From: Ruminococcaceae bacterium UBA1734
GTDB lineage: Bacteria > Bacillota > Clostridia > Oscillospirales > Acutalibacteraceae
DNA: 36,283 nucleotides
Assembly: GCA_002315765.1 (NCBI GenBank)
Contig: DCIE01000039.1
Location: 1 to 36,283, forward strand
Direction: 5' to 3'
The notes beneath the pieces were generated by a model. The model was not told where the DNA came from. It ran no database searches and saw only the letters and a list, made by a program, of their open reading frames with translations. The translations under genes and the position numbers were made by a program. How positions within the stretch are numbered: the stretch's first letter is position 1; every line of letters begins with the position of its first letter. Positions 8,355-18,900 of the stretch are shown here, piece by piece.

Positions 8355-8372
8355 ATTATATAATACTTTATA
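8355..8372 (-). promoter_or_regulatory. Weak possible promoter before the GRE gene
   Basis: The 75-bp gap between the phosphatase and GRE genes is strikingly AT-rich. On the minus strand it holds a perfect TATAAT (8355-8360) close to the GRE ribosome binding site, but no convincing -35 box 16-18 bp upstream. The rha/GRE cluster might have its own start here; otherwise it depends on read-through from the phosphatase gene. Confidence 0.25.
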
Positions 8373-8404
8373 GTTGTATAAAATAATATATAATCCTCTA
8401 AAAT

Positions 8405-9118
8405 TTATATATCAACAATATTGCACCATTTTGTAGATAGTCCATCCTTATATAAATGAGAGTCGTTTGAAAAAGTCAAAACCCTCGGTACGGAAACTCT
8501 GTCATTTGGGAATTCAATAACAGTAACAGAACTATGACTCATAGTAAACCTTGCGGAAAACATAGGGTACGGAATATCCAGCAAACAGCTTAAAAATACA
8601 CTTCCGAAACCAGCATGAGCAAACAAAGCAACTCTATCGTCATTGGGCATTATAGGAGTGTAATTTCTATCATCAGTATTATGTTTATACCCCAAGGATT
8701 CAATAAATTTGTATGTTTCATTTGATATTCTTTTCATACCGGATTTACAGTTCATTTCGGCAAAGGCAGGGTGATTATACCATTCATACCCTAACGACTC
8801 AACTTCTCTCGAAACAAAAAGCTCTCTGTAATTATCGCAAGTAAACAAAAAATGTTTTTCTTTTTTGCTGTCATATCCCATAAACTCTTCTGCGGCATAT
8901 CTCTCATCGCACCAAGCAAGCTCAATATAATCGGTTTTCAAAGCCTCGCATAAAGGTTTTGCCGTTAAAATAGCTCTATTTGAAGTGGATGTATATATTT
9001 TACTAAAATTAAACCCGGATAATTTACCGGCAAGAGATTCGGCTTGTTTTTCTCCTAACTCGGTTAAGCTATCGGGAAAATAAATCGGGTCTCCGTGTCT
9101 GATATAATATAATAACAT
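8405..9118 (-). CDS. Histidine phosphatase family protein
   Basis: The 237-residue cytoplasmic protein has the branch-1 phosphoglycerate-mutase-like RHG motif at the N terminus (YIRHGDP, nucleophile His8), the conserved arginine region TSTSNRAILTAKPL, an acidic DERYAAEEF segment and a second histidine in LFAHAGFG (His168). The family removes phosphate from sugars or small metabolites. With sugar genes on both sides, a sugar-phosphate phosphatase is plausible but not shown. AGGAG lies 6 nt before the ATG, directly after the T tract of the terminator that closes the upstream gene. Expression therefore depends either on read-through of that terminator or on an unseen promoter. Confidence 0.85.
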   Translation of the reverse strand: MLLYYIRHGDPIYFPDSLTELGEKQAESLAGKLSGFNFSKIYTSTSNRAILTAKPLCEALKTDYIELAWCDERYAAEEFMGYDSKKEKHFLFTCDNYRELFVSREVESLGYEWYNHPAFAEMNCKSGMKRISNETYKFIESLGYKHNTDDRNYTPIMPNDDRVALFAHAGFGSVFLSCLLDIPYPMFSARFTMSHSSVTVIEFPNDRVSVPRVLTFSNDSHLYKDGLSTKWCNIVDI

Positions 9119-9130
9119 AATTACTCCTAA

Positions 9131-9180
9131 AAAGCAGACAATGTATTGATTAAATTTTCAGTCAATACAAAGTCTGCTTA
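9131..9180 (-). terminator. Rho-independent terminator after the dockerin/beta-helix gene
   Basis: On the minus strand AAGCAGAC (9173-9180) pairs with GTCTGCTT (9133-9140), and an inner pair GTATTGA (9144-9150)/TCAATAC (9163-9169) extends the stem. A run of five Ts follows, then the ribosome binding site of the phosphatase gene. It lies about 20 bp after the stop of the 1487-residue gene. Confidence 0.8.
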
Positions 9181-9199
9181 AATCTATGCCGTTAAGCTA

Positions 9200-12100
9200 T
9201 CAAGCGACCCATTGAGTGGTTGCGGTTGCGTCAATCTTTTTGATTGCCGCATCAAACTCAGAAGAGTCTGTTGCATAATCGTTATAGCCGTTTGCTATCT
9301 GGAACGCACTGCCTGCCTTTTGATAGTATGTATTTCCGGACATTGTGAAATCACTTGCTGTATTCTTTGCGTAATAGTAGTTACAGTTTGCAATATCAAA
9401 AATGTTGTTCTTAACCTGGAAATTATCAATCTGACCATCGGCAAAATCAGCATTCCATGTTAATATATAACCCTGGTCGCCCTTTGTCGGTCTTTGAATT
9501 CCGCCGAATCCCATTCCGCCAAATCTAAGAATATTGCCGTTAAAGGAAACATCTTTGATTAATGCATTGGCGTCAACATCATCGTTATTGTCATTTGCCC
9601 AGAACTCGAAATTCATTGAACAGTACTCAATAAGATTGTTGTCTAAGGTTAAACCTGTGTACTGATTGTCTGCGGTTCCTTGGAATGTAATTGCGGCATC
9701 AAATGCCTGATAAATGTAGTTGCTCGAAATATTGCAGTTCTTTGCAATTCTCCAAAGCTGAATAGCGTTACCTAATCTAACGGTCTTGTTTGTACCGCTT
9801 TGATATTCGCCGCCTGCCCAACCTATTTCACAGTTGTTAATGTTAATATTTTCAACAAAGGCAAGATAGATAGCGTGAGTTGTAGCATATCTTAGGTCAA
9901 GATTTGTAATCTTAATGTTCTTCTTGTATAGTGAAGAACTTGCATCCGAACCTATTCCGTAGAACAAATACTCAGATGAGGAAATTTCAATTGAATCAAA
10001 TTTAACACCGGGGTTTACCTGATTCATAAACAAATACAACTTGCTTGTATCGCTGTTAAAATAGAAATCTCCGTTTTCGGTTAATCCTGTCAATGCATTC
10101 TTACGGTATCCTGCCGACTCACCGTCGTTAAATACAACATTTGCGGCATTATCGGCATCAATATCGGTTACCCAAATATTACCGTCTGTTGTAGTCCAAT
10201 TACTTGAATCAGCATAATTCTTTACAGAACCGTAAATCTTAGGCTTTGCACCACTGCCGTATGCAGAGTAGGTTACACCGGTAATAACATTGATTCTGGA
10301 ATCTGTTCTGAATGTATCGCCTCTTCTGAACAATACAGTATCTCCGGAGTTAAGAGACAATGTTTTAAGCTTGGCAATTGTTTTAATCGGAGCTGATGTT
10401 GATTTACCGCTGTTGTTATCATCACCGTCATTTGAAATATAATAAGTTGTTCCGGTAGGTGTAACATCGTTAGCGGAATTCAAAACGGTGTTCTTCAATG
10501 TTGTTGCCTGTGAATTTGCACCGCCTACAGCATCAAACGCATCAAGGGTAATAACATTTTCGGTCCAACTGATGCTTTCGGCGCCGATTAACATATTGAC
10601 GATTTTTGTGATGTCTGAAGCATTAACACTTTCATCGGCATTTGCATCTGCCATAACAAAGTATGTAGCATGGTTTGCAAGGTTTTTCTTTATGGATACT
10701 AAATCAATAATATTGAATTTACCATCGGCATTTACATCGCCGTAATGGGTAGTAAGGTCAGGTGTTGTGAAATAGTCTTCCACATAAGGAACATACTGCG
10801 CTGTAAATTCGATATCTGCTCTTGAGAATATTGTTGAGGGAGACGAACCCATATATGAACCGCCGTAGTTTGCAGTCCAGTTGCTGATTCTTGTTGAATA
10901 TTCATTATCATAGAACAAATTGGTTTTATATGGGTCGGTTGTTTTATAAAGCTTTAAGTTGGCAATATACATCTCGGTAATCATATCAGGGTCCGGTAAT
11001 AGATAAAGTCCTGCATAATACTTTGAATTTTTATCTAATTCAGCCTGAGTCAATGTGAATGTATATTTTACATTTTTACCTGTATCTACAGTTGTATCAA
11101 ATGTTGTAGAAAGATTGCTTTCCTTTGATGACCTATACTGAGTTTTATAAACCATATCTCCGCTGCCCGGACCACCGTACAAACCAAAATAGAATGTATC
11201 GTTAATTGCACCGGACATAAAGTAGTAATCCATAGAAATGGTGTACTCTACTCCTGCTTCCAATGATTTAATCTTTTGTAGGAATACATCAAAGCCTTCC
11301 TTTTTTGTTTCCTTAAAGTAAAGCATCTTTTTCTCTGTCGGGAATTTTGTTTCATCGTAATTTTGAATTGCAACGGTGCAACCCTGTTGTGTAAATGAAG
11401 TTGCGTTTTCATTAGCAACATCCCAGTATGCAACCCAACCGCTTAAATTGGTTGTGTAATTGTTAAATCCCAAAATGTTAGTTCTTTCGGAATCTGCAAC
11501 ATCATACATTACCATATTGCTTACATACATATCGGTATTATACTGGGTTGTTTTAGATGTAAAGCATAAAGCATAAGTGCCGGTATCCGGTAAACCGGAA
11601 GCTAAAGAATCGGATAAGGTAAATGTAAATGTAGCATTATTATTGATTGCATCAATATTTCTGATAAACTGATTGTTTTCAACCAGATAGTCGGCAACGA
11701 TAGGTGCATCAACACATAAATTACTATCTCTTGTAACCAACTTATTCAAGGTCAAATAACAGGTGCTGTCTAATCCACCCTCGAAGGCATGGAAGTCAAA
11801 ATTTACGGTATAAGTATGTCCCTTTTGAAGAGTAACCTTTTTACCGATATTTGATTTATCATCGCCGCTAACCTTACCTGAATAGTGAATCATATTTTTT
11901 TGCAGGATTGTGGAGATTTCTTCGGGATTGTAATTTTTAACGATTACTTTTTGACCGTCGGCTCTGCTCCAGCTTGTTTCTCCTAAACCTGCCTTACCGT
12001 AAATAAACCAAGCGTCGGTATTACACGACCATGAGTTAAGACCTAAACCGAACGAACCGTTATCAAACTGGTTTACCTTGCTTGTATCACTATGTATTGT

Positions 12101-13663
12101 AAGAGAACAGTCAAAAAGGTATCCCTTTCTGGTATTAGGGAAATAGAAGAGTAAAAATGCCAAACTATCGGAAACGCTTGAAGGAGCGGTTACGGTATAG
12201 TTATAGGTTATATATTCGCCGTGGTCAACGGAATTTACAAATACAGGTGAAGCGATGGTTGAACCGCTGTAATAATCATTGGCTTTGAATACAACACCAA
12301 ATCCTCCGTCTTTCGGAACATTTCTTGAAAGACTAAACGAAAAGTCATAGACTGTATTTGCAACGAAAGGCACTCTTGTTTTAAGTGCTAAACCGTTGCT
12401 ACTTCCTGTTTCAAAGTAAAGCATCTTCTTTGCAGGGAATTTTGTAACATCAAAATCCATCAATCTTAATTCTTTACCGTTTGATGTCCATCCCACAGGT
12501 CTTGTAACGCTATCCGACTGAACCTCGGTAACGAAAGAACCTTCGGAACAGTAATTGTTTGAAGGAATTGCAGTCCATACACCTACCGAAGTGCAGTTAA
12601 TAGAGGCAGCAAAGACAGCATTTGTGAACAGATTTGTCTTTTGAGTTGTGTATGGGTCATATACATTCATATTAAAGATATATGACTGTGCATTTGCCGA
12701 AATGGCAACGCCCAAATATACCCAGTTATGGTCTGCCACACTTGAAAGATTATCAGGCATTGTAACGGAATAGGTTACAAAATAATAATTATCATGCTTA
12801 ATACGGCTGACAAACTGCGGATTTATGGTTAATTTTGTACGTTTGCCATCGCCATAAGCCCCGATACCGATTTTTGAAATGTCGGCAGTAGAAGCAATTC
12901 CGAATGACAAATAATACATTTTTCCGGCTTCTGCTGTAAATCTGTTTGCAAAAAGTTCAGCGGCAGTGTTTGTGTAGTAAATCATCTTATTAGGAGCGGC
13001 AGGCTCGTCAATTGCGCTTGGACTTACAGAAAGAGGAACAACCTCAAGTAAACCTTCGCCGGTATTATAAGATGTTTTTCCGAGGCCTTGTGCTCCACCC
13101 TCAAATAATGTCATGTCGTTACCAAAACCATAGCACCAGTGGTCAAGACCGCTTTCGAATTTTCCGTTGAAAGCAACCTCTTCGTCCTCATCATCCGCAA
13201 GAATCATATCAAACAAGTAATAATTTGATAAGTTAGTTACAATACCTAAATAAACACCGCTTGACGGAACTGATGAAGGTGTTTTTAATGTATAAGTAAA
13301 TCTCTTATAGTTGGGGTTGTCGCTTAAAACATAACAATCCTCTAATGTTGCTGTTACATTGCAAAGGTTATCATTATTAAGCGCATTAGTATCACCGTTG
13401 TATGTTTTTAAACCGGTATTTGCAGAAGCTGATGTTGTGGTATCACCTGCAAGAACCATATTGGTTGATGCGGTAAATGCAAAGGTGTATTCACTGTTTG
13501 CATTTAGTTTAATTCTTGTTACCACAGCACGCCATACAGAGCCGCCCGGTGCTGTAACATGCAGTGCTTTTGTAGATTCAGTAGCACTTGCGGCAATGCC
13601 GAGTACCGGGAATGAACAAAACACTAATAAAATTGCCAGAACTAACGAAATAATTTTTTTCAT
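9200..13663 (-). CDS. Secreted modular protein: five binding-like modules, dockerin, C-terminal beta-helix
   Basis: This 1487-residue extracellular protein begins with a signal peptide (MKKIISLVLAILLVFCSFPV, cleavage near ASA). Residues about 30-960 are about five diverged modules of 170-190 residues, with recurring KMLYF or KMIYY starts, NGSFGLGLNSW-like segments and ..YDETKFP ends, resembling carbohydrate-binding beta-sandwiches. Residues about 975-1027 are a type I dockerin. Residues about 1070-1487 are a right-handed beta-helix starting YYISNDGDDNNSGKS, with GDTVLFRRGDTFR and later YIYQAFDAAITFQG and SMNFEFW. The helix is homologous to the two beta-helix proteins at 30-33 kb and is the probable catalytic part (lyase or hydrolase, family not assigned). 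GGAGAG precedes the ATG at 7 nt. It is the last gene of the long cluster. The dockerin implies a cohesin-bearing scaffold elsewhere. Confidence 0.85.
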   Translation of the reverse strand: MKKIISLVLAILLVFCSFPVLGIAASATESTKALHVTAPGGSVWRAVVTRIKLNANSEYTFAFTASTNMVLAGDTTTSASANTGLKTYNGDTNALNNDNLCNVTATLEDCYVLSDNPNYKRFTYTLKTPSSVPSSGVYLGIVTNLSNYYLFDMILADDEDEEVAFNGKFESGLDHWCYGFGNDMTLFEGGAQGLGKTSYNTGEGLLEVVPLSVSPSAIDEPAAPNKMIYYTNTAAELFANRFTAEAGKMYYLSFGIASTADISKIGIGAYGDGKRTKLTINPQFVSRIKHDNYYFVTYSVTMPDNLSSVADHNWVYLGVAISANAQSYIFNMNVYDPYTTQKTNLFTNAVFAASINCTSVGVWTAIPSNNYCSEGSFVTEVQSDSVTRPVGWTSNGKELRLMDFDVTKFPAKKMLYFETGSSNGLALKTRVPFVANTVYDFSFSLSRNVPKDGGFGVVFKANDYYSGSTIASPVFVNSVDHGEYITYNYTVTAPSSVSDSLAFLLFYFPNTRKGYLFDCSLTIHSDTSKVNQFDNGSFGLGLNSWSCNTDAWFIYGKAGLGETSWSRADGQKVIVKNYNPEEISTILQKNMIHYSGKVSGDDKSNIGKKVTLQKGHTYTVNFDFHAFEGGLDSTCYLTLNKLVTRDSNLCVDAPIVADYLVENNQFIRNIDAINNNATFTFTLSDSLASGLPDTGTYALCFTSKTTQYNTDMYVSNMVMYDVADSERTNILGFNNYTTNLSGWVAYWDVANENATSFTQQGCTVAIQNYDETKFPTEKKMLYFKETKKEGFDVFLQKIKSLEAGVEYTISMDYYFMSGAINDTFYFGLYGGPGSGDMVYKTQYRSSKESNLSTTFDTTVDTGKNVKYTFTLTQAELDKNSKYYAGLYLLPDPDMITEMYIANLKLYKTTDPYKTNLFYDNEYSTRISNWTANYGGSYMGSSPSTIFSRADIEFTAQYVPYVEDYFTTPDLTTHYGDVNADGKFNIIDLVSIKKNLANHATYFVMADANADESVNASDITKIVNMLIGAESISWTENVITLDAFDAVGGANSQATTLKNTVLNSANDVTPTGTTYYISNDGDDNNSGKSTSAPIKTIAKLKTLSLNSGDTVLFRRGDTFRTDSRINVITGVTYSAYGSGAKPKIYGSVKNYADSSNWTTTDGNIWVTDIDADNAANVVFNDGESAGYRKNALTGLTENGDFYFNSDTSKLYLFMNQVNPGVKFDSIEISSSEYLFYGIGSDASSSLYKKNIKITNLDLRYATTHAIYLAFVENININNCEIGWAGGEYQSGTNKTVRLGNAIQLWRIAKNCNISSNYIYQAFDAAITFQGTADNQYTGLTLDNNLIEYCSMNFEFWANDNNDDVDANALIKDVSFNGNILRFGGMGFGGIQRPTKGDQGYILTWNADFADGQIDNFQVKNNIFDIANCNYYYAKNTASDFTMSGNTYYQKAGSAFQIANGYNDYATDSSEFDAAIKKIDATATTQWVA
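10581..10741 (-). other. Type I dockerin domain within the 1487-residue protein
   Basis: There are two calcium-binding EF-hand-like repeats: GDVNADGKFNIIDLVSIKKN and ADANADESVNASDITKIVNM. Each has the DxNxDxxxxxxD spacing followed by a helix. The domain sits between the binding-like modules and the beta-helix; dockerins are more often at a terminus. Confidence 0.88.
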
Positions 13664-13747
13664 AATTTTCTCTCCTTTTTTATGTTTTTGGGGAACTTAA
13701 AAAATATTATTCTTTGACACCTCCTTATAATAAAACTTTAAATCTTT

Positions 13748-15919
13748 TTACTCCATATTCAGTTCGAAAAACAAAGATTCAAAGTCATCTAATTGATTTT
13801 TTATTGGAAAGCCTGCATACATAATGGCATTCCCTGAAAGTGATATACCAAGTTGCTCAATTTTATAATTCTTATCACTTTGCAAGCCTTTCAATCTAAA
13901 ATAATTGCCTATGCGCTTTGCTTTAGTAAGCTTTACAACATAAATTGCCACAGATTTACTTTTATCCTTTGAAACAATCTGCCAAGCGCAATAGTTCTTA
14001 TTGTCAAAATCCGTAAGACGATAAAAATCGCCTTCAAATATCCAGCTTTCTATTTCCCTGTGTTTTGAAATTTGTTGAAAAATAGACGCCTTAGCGGAAT
14101 CGTTAATAATATTCGGGTTCAACTCATATCCAAGGGCAAACAACTGCGCCACATTTCCGCGAGTATAAAAAGATGTTACCCTATTGGTTTGATGATTTGG
14201 AATTGCCGAAACATGGGATGAAATTGACTCGGGCGGATAAACCAATGATGTACCGTATTGTATGTCAATTCGTTCAATGGCATCCGAATTATCGCTACAC
14301 CAAATTTGAGGCATATAATAAAGCATTCCGAAATCAAACCTTCCTCCGCCACCTGCGGAACACTCAATATATAAATTCGGAAAGGCGGTTTTGATTTTAT
14401 TTATCAAACTATACAATCCAAGCATATATCTATGAGAGAACTCCAATTGGTGATTATCGGTGAGTGAAGATGAACCCATATCGGTAATATTTCTATTCAT
14501 ATCCCATTTGATATAGGAAATATTATATTTTGATAAAATACTTGATAATTTCTCAAAAACAAAATCAGTTATTTCTTCTCGACAAAAATCAAGTACATAC
14601 TCTCCTCGGCTCACAATTGGCTCAATTTCATTAAGTTTAATGCACCAATCGGGGTGTTCCTTAATGAAATCACTATCTTTGCCTATCATCTCAGGCTCGA
14701 ACCAAAGCCCTAATTTAAGTCCGCATCTTTCACATTCATCTATAACACGATGAAATCCATTTGGAAATCTCTCAACATTTATGTACCAGTCTCCCATAGA
14801 AACAAGTTCATTTTTTCGCTTTCCAAACCATCCGTCATCAATAACAATCGTATCAACACCTAATTTTGATACATTCTTAACGGTTTCAAGCACTTTTTCT
14901 TCCGAAATGTCAAAATAAAATGCTTCCCAAAGATTAAGTACAACCGGTCGGGTAGGTTTCTTTGAAAACTCGCCTAAATGCTGTCGACACATTTTATGGA
15001 AATTTCTCGACATTTTTCCTATTCCCATATCGCTGTATGTTAAAACAGTCTGAGGCGAAACAAAGGATTCCTTCGGTTCTAACTCCCACGAAAATGTTTC
15101 GTGATTTAATCCTGCAAACAATCTTACATTGTCAAATTGTCCCACATCTACACCAAGTTCAAAATCACCGCTGTAAATTAAGGCAATACCGTAAACATCT
15201 CCGTAATTTTCATTTGCTTCTTTTTCGGCAAGTGCTAAAAAGGGTGTAGAATGATGTCCCGATGCACCTCGACAGCTCGAAATAACATTTTGACCATGCC
15301 TTAAAGGAATTCGTTCAACAGAACGCTCATTTCCCCAACGGCCGTACAAAGAAATCATATCAAAATCGGAATGTTCAAAATCAACTGTTGCACTCAATAT
15401 TTTTGAAATTTTAATATTATTTTCGGATTTGTTTATTATAACTGTATTTCTTGCAATAATATCTATATCTTCAAAAACACTGTAAAATAAATGTGCTTCG
15501 GCATTGGTAACACGGTCTTTTAAAATTATTTCCAAGGTTTGAACATTTTCGGTATTGCAATCAAGATTCGGCAATCCGGGAACAGTTGCAGTACCTTCAA
15601 AAACCCGATGGAAAGAGTACCTGAAATCGTTTACTTGCTTACCCGATTTGCCTTCCACAACAATAGCAGGTGTTCTATAATCTCCCCTTCCCATTGTGGG
15701 AAATTCAAGCGGCAAAGCATCCATAGTGGTTATTTCACCGTCAGCAAAATATACCGCCGTATAATCGTATGCCTTATATAGATTGTAATAATCCATATTT
15801 TGTTCTTTAATTCTTTTACCGTAATACTTATGAACTAATATTCCATCCGATAATATATATATAATATAACTGCTGTTAGATGTATTAAGATAAAAAGTGT
15901 TGTTAAAAAAATTAATCAT
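13748..15919 (-). CDS. Alpha-galactosidase, GH36
   Basis: The 723-residue protein hydrolyses terminal alpha-linked galactose from oligosaccharides. It has no signal peptide and should act in the cytoplasm on imported substrate. The GH36 layout is complete: an N-terminal beta-sandwich (1-330), a TIM barrel with VIDDGWFGKR, WFEPEMIG, the nucleophile motif YIKWDMNR (Asp473) and the acid/base region CSDNSDA (Asp543), 70 residues apart as in Geobacillus AgaA, plus ECSAGGGGRFDFG. A short beta domain ends the protein. Length is typical of the tetrameric bacterial subgroup (about 730). It starts 6 nt after the stop of the six-module protein with only a weak ribosome binding site, suggesting coupled translation. 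Confidence 0.95.
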   Translation of the reverse strand: MINFFNNTFYLNTSNSSYIIYILSDGILVHKYYGKRIKEQNMDYYNLYKAYDYTAVYFADGEITTMDALPLEFPTMGRGDYRTPAIVVEGKSGKQVNDFRYSFHRVFEGTATVPGLPNLDCNTENVQTLEIILKDRVTNAEAHLFYSVFEDIDIIARNTVIINKSENNIKISKILSATVDFEHSDFDMISLYGRWGNERSVERIPLRHGQNVISSCRGASGHHSTPFLALAEKEANENYGDVYGIALIYSGDFELGVDVGQFDNVRLFAGLNHETFSWELEPKESFVSPQTVLTYSDMGIGKMSRNFHKMCRQHLGEFSKKPTRPVVLNLWEAFYFDISEEKVLETVKNVSKLGVDTIVIDDGWFGKRKNELVSMGDWYINVERFPNGFHRVIDECERCGLKLGLWFEPEMIGKDSDFIKEHPDWCIKLNEIEPIVSRGEYVLDFCREEITDFVFEKLSSILSKYNISYIKWDMNRNITDMGSSSLTDNHQLEFSHRYMLGLYSLINKIKTAFPNLYIECSAGGGGRFDFGMLYYMPQIWCSDNSDAIERIDIQYGTSLVYPPESISSHVSAIPNHQTNRVTSFYTRGNVAQLFALGYELNPNIINDSAKASIFQQISKHREIESWIFEGDFYRLTDFDNKNYCAWQIVSKDKSKSVAIYVVKLTKAKRIGNYFRLKGLQSDKNYKIEQLGISLSGNAIMYAGFPIKNQLDDFESLFFELNME

Positions 15920-15925
15920 AAATCA

Positions 15926-18900
15926 TTACTTTATTTTAAGAAGTTTTTTCTTTCTTATCAAAATAAAAGTTGTTCCTCCTACACCTAATAATAATACACC
16001 TGCTGAAATTGCCGAAATCAAAATGATTAATGAAGAATTGCCTGATTTTGATTCGGTATCCTTTAAATTGTCGGAAACATCGTATTTAAGTTTAACCGCC
16101 AATTTAATATTCTTTTTAAGGGAAACCGTTCTAAATACATATTCCTTATTATTTGATAATACGGTATATATCTCATAGTCGCCCTCAGGGACATCGGTAA
16201 ACTCAAATTGTCCGTTTTCATCGGTAGTAACTTCACCGAAATCCCGTAAATACAATTTTAAATTCGGAACTGTTTTCAGTTTTGAAGTAAATACCGTTCC
16301 GGTAAATGAAACTAAGACTTCCGGGTCTTCGTCTTCAACTTTTTCATCTGTTTCAACAATATTTGAATCATCGTCTTCAACGACTTCTTCATAGATATAT
16401 TCTATTTCCTCATTAGAATTGCCTGTATCTTTTTTTGTGTTTTTTGCAACCGTTTTTACCTCAAGTCCGCTAATATCTGTTACTAAAGGTACGGTTAATA
16501 TATCTCCGTCTTCAATCAGTTCATAAAAACCGGTGGAAACTTCGTTGCCGTTATCATCTAACGAGAAAAGCTCGTATATTCCCGGAATAATGTTGTTGAA
16601 AGCAAAATTGCCTGATTTATCGGTATAAACATTGTAAGAATGTTCATCGGAACGCAAAATCATCTTTCTGTTTACAATCGGATTGTTTTTGTTATCCTTA
16701 AAACTACCCTTAAGAACTGCAGAGCCTAAATCCATATTATTATTTGCGTTGTTTTGGTCGTAATCTTCTTTTGTCCACCAAACACCGTCATCTTTGTTGA
16801 TATCGGCTATCAGTTCATCAAATTTCGTGCTGTCATAATCCATTACCTTAATCAGTCCGATGCCGTTTGTCCACTTTGTCATACCGCTTGGTTGCCAGTT
16901 ACCACCTAAACCAAACCAAGCATCCCATCCCCAAATCCAACCGTCAAGGTCCTTCATAAATCCGGGGTTGGTAAACAATTCGGTCTTATCCTTATCATCT
17001 GCCAAATAACAGGACATATCAAAGATATAACCCTCGGCATAATAGGGTATTTTTACACCTACGAAAATAAACTTTTCTTCTTGACTGTATGTATTAGGCA
17101 ATGTGAATTTATAAGTATAAGTGGTATAGTTTCCGTGTTCTACCGGGTCGCCTACCAATTGTGCTTTTGTAGAAATACCGTTTCTATCACCGTCAGTAGC
17201 AACCGAAATATTCACATCATCCGTGCAAAATGTACTGTATGTCAAGACATAAGTGCTACCAGGTTTACTCGCAACTCTAAGAGCAAAGAGTGATGGATTT
17301 GCACCGTTTCTGAAATACAACATTCTATGATTTGATATGGGAATATCCGGTATTTCCGTAGAAAATACACTTTCATCAAAATCCATAACCTTTAGTTCGT
17401 CTTTTGACTTTGTGGTGTATTCGGTTTTTCCGAGTCCCAGCTGTCCCGGAAAATCAATAAACCAACTATAATCCCAATCCCAATAATCAAGTCCTGATTT
17501 GAAATCGGCATTTTTCAGTATCTGCTTTTCGGTTTCATCATCGGCTCTGACAAGTTTCGGGTTGTAGAAATATCCGTCATATCCGGTAATGAACGAAACA
17601 CCGACGAAAGCAAAATTTGTTGTTTTTTCCGGCTCGGTTTTAAATGTTTCGGGAATGGTAAATTCATACTTGTAATAGGTATGCTTACCCTCGTCTTTCT
17701 TTTCCAAAAGATTTGCATTTATCGACATACTGTTTCTCGCCGGACTGTCATTGGTTTTTGCGGAAATTTTTGCACCAACAACATTTTTAGAAACATAAAA
17801 AGAATAATAATACTTTGTGCCTTTCTCGACAACCACTCTTTGACTTAAAGGACCGCTTGTTTCATTTTTAAAATACAGCATTTTATCCTTTGGCTTTTCA
17901 GGTGCCTTTAATGTGAATTTTGATTCATCAAAGTCCATAACCTCAAGTTTAGCATCTGTTCCGTCATATTTCGAAAAGCCTTTACCCTTTTGTCCGGGAA
18001 AATCAATAAACCAAGTATATCCCCAAGCCCAATAATCAAGTCCTGACTTAAATTTACCGTTTGCTAACAGTTCGGTATGCTGAGTGTCTCCATCCTTTTC
18101 TATACTCAAATCAAACAAATAACCTTCTGTTCCTACAGGGAAGGATAAGCCGATAAACACAAGTGCTTTCCCCCCACCCGCATCGGCATTCATACCTGAC
18201 GGAACGGTGAAAGAATATGTATAATTTGTATATTTATCCTTTATATCTTTGCTTTCCTCTTTGCTGTTTATTGATAATTCGTTTCTGCTGTCGTTTGTTG
18301 CCACAACAGAAAAATCAACAACATTATTTGTTAAACTAAAAGAAATTTTATATTTCTCGCCCGGTATCAAACCAAGCCTTGATACAAAGGGGTCTTTGTT
18401 CTTTCCGTTAAAATAGAGCATTTGTTTCTTCGGTGCTTCAAGCAAAAATTTGCTCTCATCATAGTTCATAACCTGAAGCTTCGCACTTGTATCTTCAAAG
18501 AAGAAATGACCGAAACCTTTTTGACTTGGGAAATTTACAAACCAATTGTATCCCCAAGACCAGTTATTCAAACCGGCTTTAAAATCATTATTTGTAATAA
18601 GATTTGTATGGGTTGCGTCATCTGCATTTTCAAGTTGTGCACTAATCAAATATCCTTCACAGCGATTTAAAAATGCAAGTCCGACAAAAACCAAGGCTTT
18701 TCCGCCGCCGGCATCGGTTGTCATATTGCTTGGAATTGTAAGAGAATATGTATAAACATTATACTTATCATATACAACCGGTGATTTTGCTTCTACACCT
18801 ACAGCAACAGTACTGCGAGAATCGTTTTTGGCTAAAACCGAGAAGTCCGTAACATTATTGGTCATTGCAAAAGTAAAGTTATAGGTTTCACCGGGAACAA

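Noticed and set aside
13718..13726. Strong AAGGAGGTG on the minus strand with no gene after it
   Set aside because: The only frame in range stops after a few codons (GTG TCA AAG AAT AAT ATT TTT TAA) and its start overlaps the site. It may be a chance match or a leader; not supported as a gene.
15926..16060. Sortase signal at the C terminus of the six-module protein
   Set aside because: A hydrophobic helix and a lysine tail are present but no LPxTG-like motif precedes them, so a plain transmembrane anchor is more likely.
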